Source: Mycobacterium sp. BK086 (GTDB lineage: Bacteria; Actinomycetota; Actinomycetes; Mycobacteriales; Mycobacteriaceae). From it: a stretch of DNA of 64,000 bases. Positions within the stretch are counted from its first letter, which is position 1; each line of letters opens with the position of its first letter. The notes under the pieces were generated by a model that was not told the DNA's origin, ran no database searches, and saw only the letters and a program-made list of their open reading frames with translations. Location: contig SNWL01000003.1 in assembly GCA_004362315.1 (NCBI GenBank), forward strand, positions 372,001-436,000, read 5' to 3'. The position numbers and the translations under genes are program-made. This document shows, in pieces, positions 39,639-47,715 of this stretch.

Positions 39639-40520
39639 ATGACCTTCAACGAAGGTATGCAGATCGACACGAGTACGACCTCGACAGGTGGCGGCCGCGG
39701 TCGGGGCATCGCGATCGGCGGTGGCCTCGGCGGCCTGGTGGTGGTGCTGCTGGCGGTGTTCCTCGGTGTCGACCCCGGCCAGGTGATCAGCCAGCAACCG
39801 GCACTTCCGCCCGGCGCCGAACAATCCGGTTATGACCTGAGCAAGTGCCGCACGGGCGCCGACGCCAACGAGTACGTCGAATGCCGCGTGGTGGCCACCG
39901 GCAACTCGGTCGACGGCGTGTGGGAGAACCTGCTCAAGGGCTACACCCGCCCGAAGATGATGTTGTTCAAGAACAACGTCAACACCGGGTGCGGTCCCGC
40001 GTCCAGCGATATGGGTCCGTTCTACTGCCCGGTGGACCAGACCGCCTACTTCGACACCGATTTCTTCCAGGTGCTCAAGGACCAATTCGGTTCCAGCGGT
40101 GGACCGTTGGCGCAAGAGTATGTGGTGGCCCATGAGTACGGCCACCACGTTCAGGACCTGCTCGGCGACCTCGGCAAGGCGCAGGGCGCGGGTGCCCAGG
40201 GCGCCGGTGGCGGCGGTGTGCGCACCGAGCTGCAGGCCGACTGCTACGCCGGGGTGTGGGCGCACTTCGCCGCGATCACCAAGCAGCCCGGAACCGACGT
40301 GACCTACCTGAAACCGTTGACCGATAAGGACATTGCCGACGCGCTCTCGGCGGCAGCATCAGTGGGTGACGACCGGATTCAGAAGCAGGCGACCGGACGG
40401 GTGAACCCCGAGCAGTGGACCCACGGGTCGGCGGCCGAGCGCCAGAAGTGGTTCACCACCGGCTACCAGACCGGCGACCCCAAGCAGTGCAACACGTTCG
40501 CGGCCCGCGATCTGGGCTAG
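39639..40520 (+). CDS. Neutral zinc metallopeptidase family protein (YpfJ/Rv2575-like)
   Basis: 293 residues from an ATG at 39639 with GAGGAG upstream. A membrane helix at about 26-44 places the rest outside. The zinc site is H165-E-Y-G-H169-H in VAHEYGHHVQDLLG, followed by ELQADCYAGVWAHFA with the third ligand Glu/Asp. Cys residues in the outer domain could pair. YpfJ-like proteins are putative cell-surface proteases with unknown substrates. The stop overlaps the convergent DUF427 gene by four bases. Confidence 0.93.
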   Translation: MTFNEGMQIDTSTTSTGGGRGRGIAIGGGLGGLVVVLLAVFLGVDPGQVISQQPALPPGAEQSGYDLSKCRTGADANEYVECRVVATGNSVDGVWENLLKGYTRPKMMLFKNNVNTGCGPASSDMGPFYCPVDQTAYFDTDFFQVLKDQFGSSGGPLAQEYVVAHEYGHHVQDLLGDLGKAQGAGAQGAGGGGVRTELQADCYAGVWAHFAAITKQPGTDVTYLKPLTDKDIADALSAAASVGDDRIQKQATGRVNPEQWTHGSAAERQKWFTTGYQTGDPKQCNTFAARDLG

Positions 40521-41179
40521 CCGGGCAACTCCGCGCTCATCTCGCATCGGTCGGCGTCGAAGCTGAAATATCCTGAGATGGCCGCTGTTTCGGGTAGCGG
40601 ATCGTCGTAACTCCAGGCGACGTCCTGGACGTCGCCGGCCGCCCAGTAGGTCGCGTACCCCTTGTAGTTGCAGTAGCTCGACGTGTCCGTGCGGCGCAGC
40701 AGATCGGTGCGCACATGCGTGGGTGCGACGTAAAGCCGTGGCGCCAAGGATGTCTCGAAGACAATGACCGTGTCGTCGGTGTCGACGAGAACACCGCCGG
40801 GGACCTCGACGCGCAGCCGGCGCCGGGTCGGCCTGCAGTCGACGCGGTGGTACGGGTTCGGCGGGTAGTGCACCAGCGTGCGCCCCTCCTCCAGCCACGT
40901 GTCGACCGCATCCCACGGCACCCGAACATAGCCGGGCGCGAATTCTTCGGGTTCGGTTGGCAGATCACCTGTTTCACCGACCGGGAAGACGTAGCTCAGC
41001 GCCGCCCCCGCGCGGTGGACCATCAGTGCGTTCTCGGTGTCGATGACGACCCGGCCGTCACGCACCGCCTGCACCCGGCGCGGGTGCGGTTCGACGTAGA
41101 CGATCGGCGCGGCCACCGGCGCGGAGAACCAGCCGGCCCGGTCCGGACCGAGTGGGCCGCGCCCGGCGACCAAGCTCAT
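40517..41179 (-). CDS. DUF427 protein with two tandem domains
   Basis: 220 residues. Two DUF427 units are visible: residues ~25-110 (VYVEPHPRRVQAVRDGRVVIDTENALMVHRAGAALSYVFP) and ~120-215 (LRVEVPGGVLVDTDDTVIVFETSLAPRLYVAPTHVR... TSSYCNYKGYATYWAA). The second carries the family hallmark CNYKGYATYW. The function is unknown. It follows the thioesterase gene by 4 bases on the minus strand, so both should be controlled by the tetR-linked promoter at 42.1 kb. Confidence 0.88.
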   Translation of the reverse strand: MSLVAGRGPLGPDRAGWFSAPVAAPIVYVEPHPRRVQAVRDGRVVIDTENALMVHRAGAALSYVFPVGETGDLPTEPEEFAPGYVRVPWDAVDTWLEEGRTLVHYPPNPYHRVDCRPTRRRLRVEVPGGVLVDTDDTVIVFETSLAPRLYVAPTHVRTDLLRRTDTSSYCNYKGYATYWAAGDVQDVAWSYDDPLPETAAISGYFSFDADRCEMSAELPG

Positions 41180-41183
41180 CGCA

Positions 41184-42065
41184 CTAGATCCGGGCTTCGG
41201 CGGCGATCGCGTTGTCGGTGACCCGCAGCGGCCGGATCAGCGCGTCCTGGGTGAACGACGCGATCAGCTCGCCTTCCTGGGTGTGGATCGCCCCGCGGAT
41301 ATAGGACATGCCGGCGCCGACCTGGGTGCTCTCGTGGGTGTAGAGCAGCCAGCCGCCCCAGGTGACCGGCTCGTGGAAGCTCACCGTGACGGTCATCGGC
41401 GCGGTCGAGACCGTGAGGTGCGACTGCGCGGTGCCGATGCCTTCATGCGCGCGCATGGTCGCCGAGATACCCAGGTGCCCGGTGAAGTAGGCGATCAGGG
41501 CCTTGGCCAGGTCGTCGCGGGCCGGGATGGGCTCGTAGTGCAGCCAGGCGTAGACCTCGGGCGGGCCGACCTCGTCGGGGCTGTTGATGTCGACGACGTC
41601 GACGAGCTTGATCTGCCGTCCCGTCATCGGCATCTCGCAGTCGTTGGACTGGTCCGGCCCTTTCACCTCGGGGCGCGGCAGGTGATGGCGGATCACGTCG
41701 GGCGTTGGCACGTCGGCGAGCACGGTGAACGTCATGCAGCGCTTGTCATTCTGCGAGGCGGTGATGATCGCGGACGCGGTGGAGCGCCCTTCGGAGACCA
41801 CGTCGATATCCAGCACCACCGGCGGACCGACCAGCACCGCGCGGGCGAACACACTGTGCACCGAGCGAATCGACTTGCCCTCGAAGCGTTTTGCCGCCGC
41901 GACGATCGCCTGGGCGAGAACCTGGGTGCCCTCGACGACCTGCCGCTCGTCGGCGTCGGCGATACCGGTCGGGGCGATGAAGCGGTCCTGGCTCTCGGCC
42001 TGGACGTCGAACAGGTCGAGCAGGCGCGCCACTGTCCAAACGGCGTCGCTGGAATCCGCAGTCAT
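41184..42065 (-). CDS. Acyl-CoA thioesterase (TesB-like double hotdog)
   Basis: 293 residues from an ATG at 42065 with GAGGTGAGGG upstream. Two hotdog domains: the first has QVLAQAIVAAAKRFEGKSIRSVHSVFARAVLVGPPVVLDIDVVSEGRSTASAIITASQ, the second YFTGHLGISATMRAHEGIGTAQSHLTVSTAPMTVTVSFHEPV with GGWLLYTHESTQVGAGMSYIRGAIHTQEGELIASFTQD. TesB-type enzymes free CoA from acyl-CoA. It is divergent from the tetR gene, with an operator-like site in the spacer, and forms an operon with DUF427. Confidence 0.88.
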   Translation of the reverse strand: MTADSSDAVWTVARLLDLFDVQAESQDRFIAPTGIADADERQVVEGTQVLAQAIVAAAKRFEGKSIRSVHSVFARAVLVGPPVVLDIDVVSEGRSTASAIITASQNDKRCMTFTVLADVPTPDVIRHHLPRPEVKGPDQSNDCEMPMTGRQIKLVDVVDINSPDEVGPPEVYAWLHYEPIPARDDLAKALIAYFTGHLGISATMRAHEGIGTAQSHLTVSTAPMTVTVSFHEPVTWGGWLLYTHESTQVGAGMSYIRGAIHTQEGELIASFTQDALIRPLRVTDNAIAAEARI

Positions 42066-42095
42066 GTGTTCCCTCACCTCATCGTGTTCCAAGAC

Positions 42096-42122
42096 GGTAA
42101 CGTCATTCTCGTCACTGTAACC
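42096..42122. promoter_or_regulatory. TetR operator candidate, site 1
   Basis: GGTAACGTCATT at 42096-42107 with a degenerate opposing half GTAACC ending at 42122, in the 76-base spacer between the thioesterase and tetR. The same 12 bases, in the same orientation, begin the perfect palindrome at 42822, downstream of tetR. The repeat of a 12-mer on both sides of the regulator gene supports an operator. Confidence 0.6.
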
Positions 42123-42141
42123 CGACCGATAAGCTGACCCG

Positions 42142-42762
42142 ATGGCCAAGGCCAACGAACGATCAACCGAGACGACGACCGTCGATCCGGACTCCCGCGA
42201 GAGTCGCTTCATGCGCTCGGCGCTGTCGATCCTGGCCGAGACCGGTCGCACCGACTTCACCGTTCTCGAGGTCGTCGAGCGCTCGAAGACCTCGCTGCGC
42301 TCGTTCTACCAGCACTTCACCACCAAAGATGAGCTGCTGCTGGCGCTGATCGACACGATCATGGCCGAGTCAACCAAGGTGTGGCGCAAGGAAACCGACG
42401 GCCTGCCCGCCGCCGAGGCGATGCGCCTGCTGATCGATCGGATCTGCACCCCGGCCGAGACCACCAAGCAGGACAGCATCAACCGTGGCCTGACCTACTA
42501 CAACGACCACCTCGCCGAGACCCTGCCGAAGGAGTACTCGCGGGTGCTCTCACCCCTGCATCAGCTGATCGGCGAGATCCTCGAACGCGGCAAGGACGAG
42601 GGCACTTTCCGCTCCGACCTGCAGTCCGAGACCACCGCGGCCCTCATCATGCAGGCGAACCTCGGGGCCATGCGGTTGCGCAGCCTGGGGGTCGAACTCA
42701 ACGGCATCCCCATCGACGCGAAGCACATTTACGACTTCTGCGTGCGCGGCCTGCTCCCCTGA
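42142..42762 (+). CDS. TetR-family regulator of an acyl-CoA module
   Basis: 206 residues. The N-terminal helix-turn-helix, about residues 20-65, reads SRFMRSALSILAETGRTDFTVLEVVERSKTSLRSFYQHFTTKDELLLALID, and the C-terminal domain is helical. It sits between the divergent thioesterase-DUF427 operon and the downstream amidohydrolase-FadE-FadE operon. Matching operator-like sequences on both sides suggest it represses both arms plus itself, probably responding to an acyl-CoA intermediate as many mycobacterial TetR regulators do. Confidence 0.9.
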   Translation: MAKANERSTETTTVDPDSRESRFMRSALSILAETGRTDFTVLEVVERSKTSLRSFYQHFTTKDELLLALIDTIMAESTKVWRKETDGLPAAEAMRLLIDRICTPAETTKQDSINRGLTYYNDHLAETLPKEYSRVLSPLHQLIGEILERGKDEGTFRSDLQSETTAALIMQANLGAMRLRSLGVELNGIPIDAKHIYDFCVRGLLP

Positions 42763-42821
42763 CCTGTTTGCGCAGGTAGATCCCTCTTTTGCTGCAGATG
42801 TGTTTACTGTTGGGCTTACGT

Positions 42822-42842
42822 GGTAACGTCATTACCGTTACC
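42822..42842. promoter_or_regulatory. TetR operator candidate, site 2 (perfect palindrome)
   Basis: GGTAACG-N7-CGTTACC is a perfect inverted repeat, with an inner GGTAA-N5-TTACC palindrome overlapping it. It is 27 bases before the amidohydrolase ATG, where a bound repressor would block transcription. It shares GGTAACGTCATT with site 1 upstream of tetR. Confidence 0.7.
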
Positions 42843-42869
42843 CACTAAACAGACTCTCTGGAGGCGGAC

Positions 42870-44099
42870 ATGCCCTCGCGCCAGCTGCCCTATCCCGTTT
42901 TCGATGCCGACAACCACTTCTACGAGCCGCAGGAAGCGCTGACGCAATTCCTGCCGGACAACCGCAAGGGCGTCATCGACTACATCGACGTCAAGGGCCG
43001 CACCAAGATCGTGGTGCGCAACACCATCAGCGACTACATCCCCAACCCGACCTTCGAGGTCGTCGCCCGACCCGGCGCGCAGGAGGAGTACTTCCGCCAC
43101 GGCAGCGGCGGCAAGAGCTACCGCGAGGTCATGGGCAAGCCGATGAAGGCCATCCCCGCGTTCCGCAACCCCGAGGCCCGCCTCGAGGTGCTCGACGGAC
43201 TCGGCCTGGATTACACGATCATGTTCCCGACGCTGGCCAGCCTGGTCGAGGAACGCCTCAAGGACGATCCGGACCTGATCCTGGACATCATCCACGCGCT
43301 CAACCAGTGGATGTATGAGACCTGGCGGTTCGATTACGAGGGCCGGATCTTCTCCACGCCGGTCATCAACCTCAGCGTCGTCGACCGTGCGCTGGAAGAA
43401 CTCGAGTGGTGCCTGGAGCGCGGCGCCAAGACCGTGCTGGTGCGTCCGGCACCGGTGCCCGGCTACCGCGGTTCGCGCTCGCTCGGCCTGCCCGAATTCG
43501 ACCCGTTCTGGGACGCCTGCGTGAAGGCCGGTATCCCGGTGTGCATGCACGCCTCGGACAGCGGCTACGCCGAGTACCTCAACGACTGGGAGCCGGCCGC
43601 GGAGTTCACCCCGTTCAAGCCGACGTCCTTCCGGATGGTCGCGATGGGCAAGCGGCCCATCGAGGACACCATGGCCGCCCTGGTGTGCCACGGCGCGCTG
43701 ACCCGCAACCCGGATCTGCGCATCCTGTCGATCGAAAACGGCGCGTCCTGGGTGCCTTACCTCTTCTACCAGTTCAAGGACGTCTACTCGAAGATGCCGC
43801 AGGAGTTCCCCGAGGACCCGATCCAGGCATTCAAGCGCGGTGTCTACGTGGCGCCGTTCTGGGAGGACGACTTCAAGAAGATGGGCGAGCTGTGCGGTAT
43901 GGACCGCATCATCTTCGGCTCGGACTGGCCGCACCCGGAGGGGCTGGCCAACCCGATCAACCTCGTCGACGACCTGGTTGCCCAGGGTCTGAACGAGGAA
44001 GAGCAGCAGAAGGTGATGGGCGGCAACCTGGTTGACCTGTTCAAGGTCCCCAACGTGTCGGTCCACAAGCCCGACGTGCCCGCGCTCGTCATCGCTTGA
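42870..44099 (+). CDS. Amidohydrolase family 2 (TIM-barrel metal-dependent hydrolase)
   Basis: 409 residues with GGAGG before the ATG. The barrel starts with FDADNHFYEP (metal-binding DxxxH-type start, D12 and H16), includes VCMHASDSGYAEYLND with a metal-ligand His, and ends with RIIFGSDWPHPEG whose Asp is the catalytic base. The family includes decarboxylases and hydrolases of cyclic or aromatic acids (COG2159). First gene of the operon under operator site 2; with two FadE proteins downstream it probably takes part in degrading an unusual acyl-CoA or ring compound. Confidence 0.9.
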   Translation: MPSRQLPYPVFDADNHFYEPQEALTQFLPDNRKGVIDYIDVKGRTKIVVRNTISDYIPNPTFEVVARPGAQEEYFRHGSGGKSYREVMGKPMKAIPAFRNPEARLEVLDGLGLDYTIMFPTLASLVEERLKDDPDLILDIIHALNQWMYETWRFDYEGRIFSTPVINLSVVDRALEELEWCLERGAKTVLVRPAPVPGYRGSRSLGLPEFDPFWDACVKAGIPVCMHASDSGYAEYLNDWEPAAEFTPFKPTSFRMVAMGKRPIEDTMAALVCHGALTRNPDLRILSIENGASWVPYLFYQFKDVYSKMPQEFPEDPIQAFKRGVYVAPFWEDDFKKMGELCGMDRIIFGSDWPHPEGLANPINLVDDLVAQGLNEEEQQKVMGGNLVDLFKVPNVSVHKPDVPALVIA

Positions 44100-44120
44100 C
44101 CCTCTCGAAATCGTCGTGAT

Positions 44121-44154
44121 GGACGTGGGCGCCGGGACGCCGGCGCGCACGTCC
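44121..44154 (+). terminator. Strong intercistronic hairpin
   Basis: GGACGTG-G-GCGCCGG-GACG-CCGGCGC-G-CACGTCC: two perfect 7-base-pair stems separated by one G/G mismatch, with a 4-base loop. It lies in the 82-base gap between the amidohydrolase and the first acyl-CoA dehydrogenase. There is no U-tract, so it may be a weak or attenuating terminator, or an mRNA-stability element lowering downstream expression. Confidence 0.45.
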
Positions 44155-44181
44155 GCTGTGTAAGGAAAGCGAGGACGGCGC

Positions 44182-45321
44182 ATGACGGATGTCGCCAATC
44201 CCGAACAACTGCTGTTCGTGTCGACGACCCAGGCATTCCTGGAGAAGGAAGCGTCCCTGAGCAAGGTGCGCGAGCTGCACGCAGCGGACACGTCCTTCGA
44301 CACCGCCTGGTGGCAGCGTGCCGCCGAGCTCGGCTGGGCCAGCCTGCTGGTCCCCGAAGAGCTTGGCGGCGGCAGTGTTTCGGGCGACGGCTTGGCCGAT
44401 CTCGCGTTGGTGGCCGAACAGATCGGGCACAGCGTGGCACCGGGGCCGCTGCACCCGGTGAGCGTCGTGCTGGCCGGCCTGGTCGAGGCTCCCGAGGGAC
44501 ATGAAGAGACCATCGAAGCGCTGGTGTCAGGCGAAGTGGTGGCATCGTGGGCGGTGTACGAACCGCGCAAGCCCCTGTCCCCGCTGACGCCGGGTGTGAC
44601 GGCGACGCGCACCGAATCCGGTTACCGCATCGACGGGGTGAAGGACCGGGTGGAGGCGGGCGTCGAGGCGGGCGTCTTCCTGGTGGTCGCCGATTTCGAG
44701 GGTGCTCCGCGCCAGTTTCTCGTCCCGGCCGACCGCGCCACGGTGACCGAACAGCAGTCCGTCGACATGGTGAAGCGTTATGCCCGAGTCGAATTCAGCG
44801 GCGTTGATGTCGACGAGACCGCCGTCGTCGGCGACGCGGCGCAGACACCGGCGATCATCGAGCGGCAGCGACAGGTCGCCCTGGTGCTGCAGTGCGCGGA
44901 GATCGTCGGGATTCTGGACACCGTGCTGGCGATGACCACGCAGTGGATGTTCGACCGGCACAGCTTCGGTCGGCCGCTGGCGTCGTACCAGGCGCTGAAA
45001 CATCGCCTCGCCGACATGAAGATGTGGTTCGAGGCGTGCCGGGCGACCACCGCGGGCGCGGTGGCCGCGGTGTCCGCACGCGCCGACGACGCTGCCCTGC
45101 TGGTCAGCGTCGCGAAAGCCTATGTGGCCGAGCGGGCTCCGGTGATGCTGCAGGACTGCGTGCAGCTGCACGGTGGCATCGGCGTCACCTGGGAGCACGA
45201 CCTGCACCTGTTCCTGCGCCGTACCGCGCTCTACCGCGCGCTCTACGGCTCACCCGACGACCATCACCGGATGGTGTATGCGTTGAGCGCCAAGACCGTT
45301 CGACAGGAGGCTTCGGCATGA
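44182..45321 (+). CDS. Acyl-CoA dehydrogenase, FadE28-like subunit
   Basis: 379 residues. The N-terminal helical domain has WWQRAAELGWASLLVPEELGGGSVSGDG. The middle domain is short and lacks the usual FAD/substrate loop, and the C-terminus contains VQLHGGIGVTWEHDLHLFLRRTALYRALYG, characteristic of FadE28-type partners. In M. tuberculosis such proteins form alpha2beta2 heterotetramers with FadE29-type partners (ChsE1-ChsE2). It overlaps the next gene by four bases (ATGA), which fits equal production of two subunits. Confidence 0.9.
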   Translation: MTDVANPEQLLFVSTTQAFLEKEASLSKVRELHAADTSFDTAWWQRAAELGWASLLVPEELGGGSVSGDGLADLALVAEQIGHSVAPGPLHPVSVVLAGLVEAPEGHEETIEALVSGEVVASWAVYEPRKPLSPLTPGVTATRTESGYRIDGVKDRVEAGVEAGVFLVVADFEGAPRQFLVPADRATVTEQQSVDMVKRYARVEFSGVDVDETAVVGDAAQTPAIIERQRQVALVLQCAEIVGILDTVLAMTTQWMFDRHSFGRPLASYQALKHRLADMKMWFEACRATTAGAVAAVSARADDAALLVSVAKAYVAERAPVMLQDCVQLHGGIGVTWEHDLHLFLRRTALYRALYGSPDDHHRMVYALSAKTVRQEASA

Positions 45322-46580
45322 CCGATGTAGCCATCTCCACCGCCACCGAATCGGTCGCCGACTTCGCCGCAAGGGCGCGAGTCTGGTTGGCCGACAACAT
45401 GCCGCGTGTCGATCCCGACAATCTGCCAGTTGCCCTGCGGGCCGTGCAGTCCTCGTGGGACCGCGCCCAGGAACTGCAGAAGCGGTTGTACGAGGGCGGT
45501 TTTGCCGGCCTGTGCTTCCCGCGCGAGTACGGCGGGCAGGGCCTGCCGCTGGCCTATCAGAAGGCGTTCACCGCCGAGTGCCGCGGCTATGAGATGCCGC
45601 TGATCCTCAATGTGCCGTCGCTGACCATCTGTGCGGCGACAATCCTGGACATGGGCACCGAAGCCCAGAAGCGCGAACGTATTTCGGCCGCCATTCGCGG
45701 TGACGAGGTGCTCTGCCAGCTGCTCAGCGAACCCAGCGGCGGCTCCGATCTGGCCGGCGTCATCACGCGTGCCGACCGCGTCGGCGACAAGTGGATCATC
45801 AACGGCGCCAAGACGTGGAGCACCAGTGCGTTCGCCGCCGACTACGGCCTGATGCTGGCCCGCACCGACTGGACCGTGCCCAAACACCAGGGCCTGACCA
45901 TGTTCCTGGTGCCGCTGAACTCCCCCGGCATCACCATGCGGCGGATCAAAGAGGTCAACGGCAACGAGGAGTTCTGCGAAGAGTTCTTCGACGGCCTCGA
46001 ACTCGATGACGACGCCGTCGTCGGCGAGGTCAACAACGGGTGGGAGGTCGCGTCCCGGCAGCTGCACCACGAGCGCCGTGCGGTCGGCGGCGGTTCGGAG
46101 TTCGCCAGCGGCACCGACTCGGACAACGCCGAGGAGATGCCGCCCGATCACGTCGCCTACGTCGAGCTCACCGGCCAGGGCGACAACCTCGCCGTGCAGG
46201 CGCTGGCCGGTCAGGCATTGGCCCGCCGAATTGTCAAGGACCAGTTGATCGATCACGTCGGCAGCGCCATCGGCAACGGTTCGCTGCCGCCGAACGCGGG
46301 CACCTTGATCCGGCTGTTCCACGCCGAGACAACCGAACTCGAGGTCGACACCGCCCTGGCGATCGCCGGGACGGCCGGCGTGGTCGACGAGGGTGAGGAG
46401 CTGTCCGGTCTGCTGGACGCCATCGGCGTGCGGTACCTGTCGCGGCAGACCGGTTCGCTCGGCGGCGGCAGCAGCGAGATGGCCCGCAATGTGATCAGCG
46501 AGCGCATCCTCGGCTTCCCCCGCGAATTCGCCGCCGACAAGGGCGTGCCGTTCAACGAGGTCAAGCGGGGCCGCACCTAG
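45318..46580 (+). CDS. Acyl-CoA dehydrogenase, FadE29-like partner subunit
   Basis: 420 residues from an ATG at 45318. The substrate/FAD loop is intact: LLSEPSGGSDLAGVITRA and INGAKTWSTSAFAADYGLMLARTD. The middle region HHERRAVGGGSEF and C-terminal SRQTGSLGGGSSEMARNVISERILGFPRE match FadE29-like subunits. With its translationally coupled neighbour it should form a heteromeric dehydrogenase acting on a bulky acyl-CoA. The 3' end overlaps the convergent radical-SAM gene by four bases. Confidence 0.92.
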   Translation: MTDVAISTATESVADFAARARVWLADNMPRVDPDNLPVALRAVQSSWDRAQELQKRLYEGGFAGLCFPREYGGQGLPLAYQKAFTAECRGYEMPLILNVPSLTICAATILDMGTEAQKRERISAAIRGDEVLCQLLSEPSGGSDLAGVITRADRVGDKWIINGAKTWSTSAFAADYGLMLARTDWTVPKHQGLTMFLVPLNSPGITMRRIKEVNGNEEFCEEFFDGLELDDDAVVGEVNNGWEVASRQLHHERRAVGGGSEFASGTDSDNAEEMPPDHVAYVELTGQGDNLAVQALAGQALARRIVKDQLIDHVGSAIGNGSLPPNAGTLIRLFHAETTELEVDTALAIAGTAGVVDEGEELSGLLDAIGVRYLSRQTGSLGGGSSEMARNVISERILGFPREFAADKGVPFNEVKRGRT

Positions 46581-47587
46581 AAGAGCGTCGGCTGCGGCTC
46601 CGGTTCGGCGACGGGCGGGGCGGCGGCACTGAACGGCCGGTGGTCGCGAGCCAGCCGGTGCTTGGCGATCAGCGGCGCGACCCGCTCGCGCAGCATGTCG
46701 CGGTAGTCGGCGGGCAGGTAGGCACCGCGCCGGTACAGCTGGCGGTAGGGCGCGACGAGTTCGGGATGTGAACGCGCCAGCCAGTTCATGAACCAGCCGC
46801 GCGTCGAACTGCGCAGGTGCAAGCCGAACACCGTCACCGAGGTGGCGCCGGCCGAGGCGATCTGGCCGAGCAGGCTGTCGAGGTGTTCGGCCGAATCGGT
46901 CAGGTGCGGCAGCACCGGCGCGACCATGACGTGGCAGTCCAAACCGGCGTCGCGCACCGCGGTGATCAGCCCCAGCCGAGCCTGGGGCGACGGGGTCCCG
47001 GGTTCGACGTCGCGGTGCAGATCGGGGTCGCCCACCGCGAGCGAGATCGCGACCGACACCGGAACCTGTTGTGCGGCATCGGTAATCAGCTCAAGATCCC
47101 GACGCAACAGGGTGCCCTTGGTCAGGATCGACAGCGGCGTGCCCGACCCCGCGAGCGCTCCGATGATGCCCGGCATCAAGGCGTAACGCCCCTCGGCCCG
47201 CTGATACGGATCGGTATTGGTACCCAGCGCCACCGCCTCCCGCCGCCACGACGCCCGGCCCAGCTCGCGACGCAGCACGTCGACGACATTGGTCTTCACC
47301 ACGATCTGGCGGTCGAAGTCCTCACCCGGGTCGAACTCCAGATATTCGTGCGTGGGCCGGGCGAAGCAATACCGGCAGGCGTGCGAGCAGCCCCGGTAAC
47401 CGTTGACGGTGAACCGGAACGGCAGCATCGCGGCCGCGGGGATCTTGTTCAGCGCCGACTTGCACAGCACCTCATGGAACGTGATGCCCTCGAACTGGGG
47501 CGTTCGCACGCTGCGCACCAGCCCGATGCGCTCCAGGCCGGGCAGCGCACCGTCGTCGACCGCTATCCCCTGGCCGCTCCACCGCAC
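46577..47587 (-). CDS. Radical SAM protein, SPL-like family (Rv2578c-like)
   Basis: 336 residues from a GTG at 47587. This start is chosen because a LexA box occupies 47596-47611, just upstream, and the family begins MRW. The radical-SAM cluster motif C67-x3-C71-x2-C74 is in YRGCSHACRYCFARPTHEY, followed by ALGTNTDPYQRAE and ILTKGTLLRRD strands. The family is distantly related to spore photoproduct lyase. M. tuberculosis Rv2578c is, from memory, part of the LexA/SOS regulon, so a role in DNA damage is likely. A longer start at 47605 would lie inside the LexA box. Confidence 0.93.
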   Translation of the reverse strand: MRWSGQGIAVDDGALPGLERIGLVRSVRTPQFEGITFHEVLCKSALNKIPAAAMLPFRFTVNGYRGCSHACRYCFARPTHEYLEFDPGEDFDRQIVVKTNVVDVLRRELGRASWRREAVALGTNTDPYQRAEGRYALMPGIIGALAGSGTPLSILTKGTLLRRDLELITDAAQQVPVSVAISLAVGDPDLHRDVEPGTPSPQARLGLITAVRDAGLDCHVMVAPVLPHLTDSAEHLDSLLGQIASAGATSVTVFGLHLRSSTRGWFMNWLARSHPELVAPYRQLYRRGAYLPADYRDMLRERVAPLIAKHRLARDHRPFSAAAPPVAEPEPQPTLF

Positions 47588-47595
47588 CCATCCAT

Positions 47596-47611
47596 TCGAA
47601 CGCACGTTCGA
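47596..47611. promoter_or_regulatory. LexA (SOS) box
   Basis: TCGAAC-GCAC-GTTCGA exactly matches the mycobacterial SOS consensus TCGAAC-N4-GTTCGA. It ends 8 bases before the GTG of the radical-SAM gene and lies 105 bases upstream of the divergent monooxygenase gene. It should make the radical-SAM gene DNA-damage inducible. Confidence 0.88.
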
Positions 47612-47632
47612 TCATCTGTCAACGCCCGATAT

Positions 47633-47654
47633 GGCGCAATGTGAGTGCTACGCC
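47633..47654. promoter_or_regulatory. Island motif, copy 1 (GGCGCAATG-N4-TGCTACGCC)
   Basis: GGCGCAATG at 47633-47641 faces a near-complementary TGCTACGCC at 47646-47654, 62-83 bases upstream of the first island monooxygenase. The same motif (GGCGYAATR / YATTRCGCC) recurs in three other promoter regions of the island, so it is a candidate operator for a common regulator. Confidence 0.45.
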
Positions 47655-47715
47655 TATGACACGGCCGAGTAACGCCTTCCGTCTTCTCTTGAGGACAACA
47701 GCGGAAGGAGAACTT

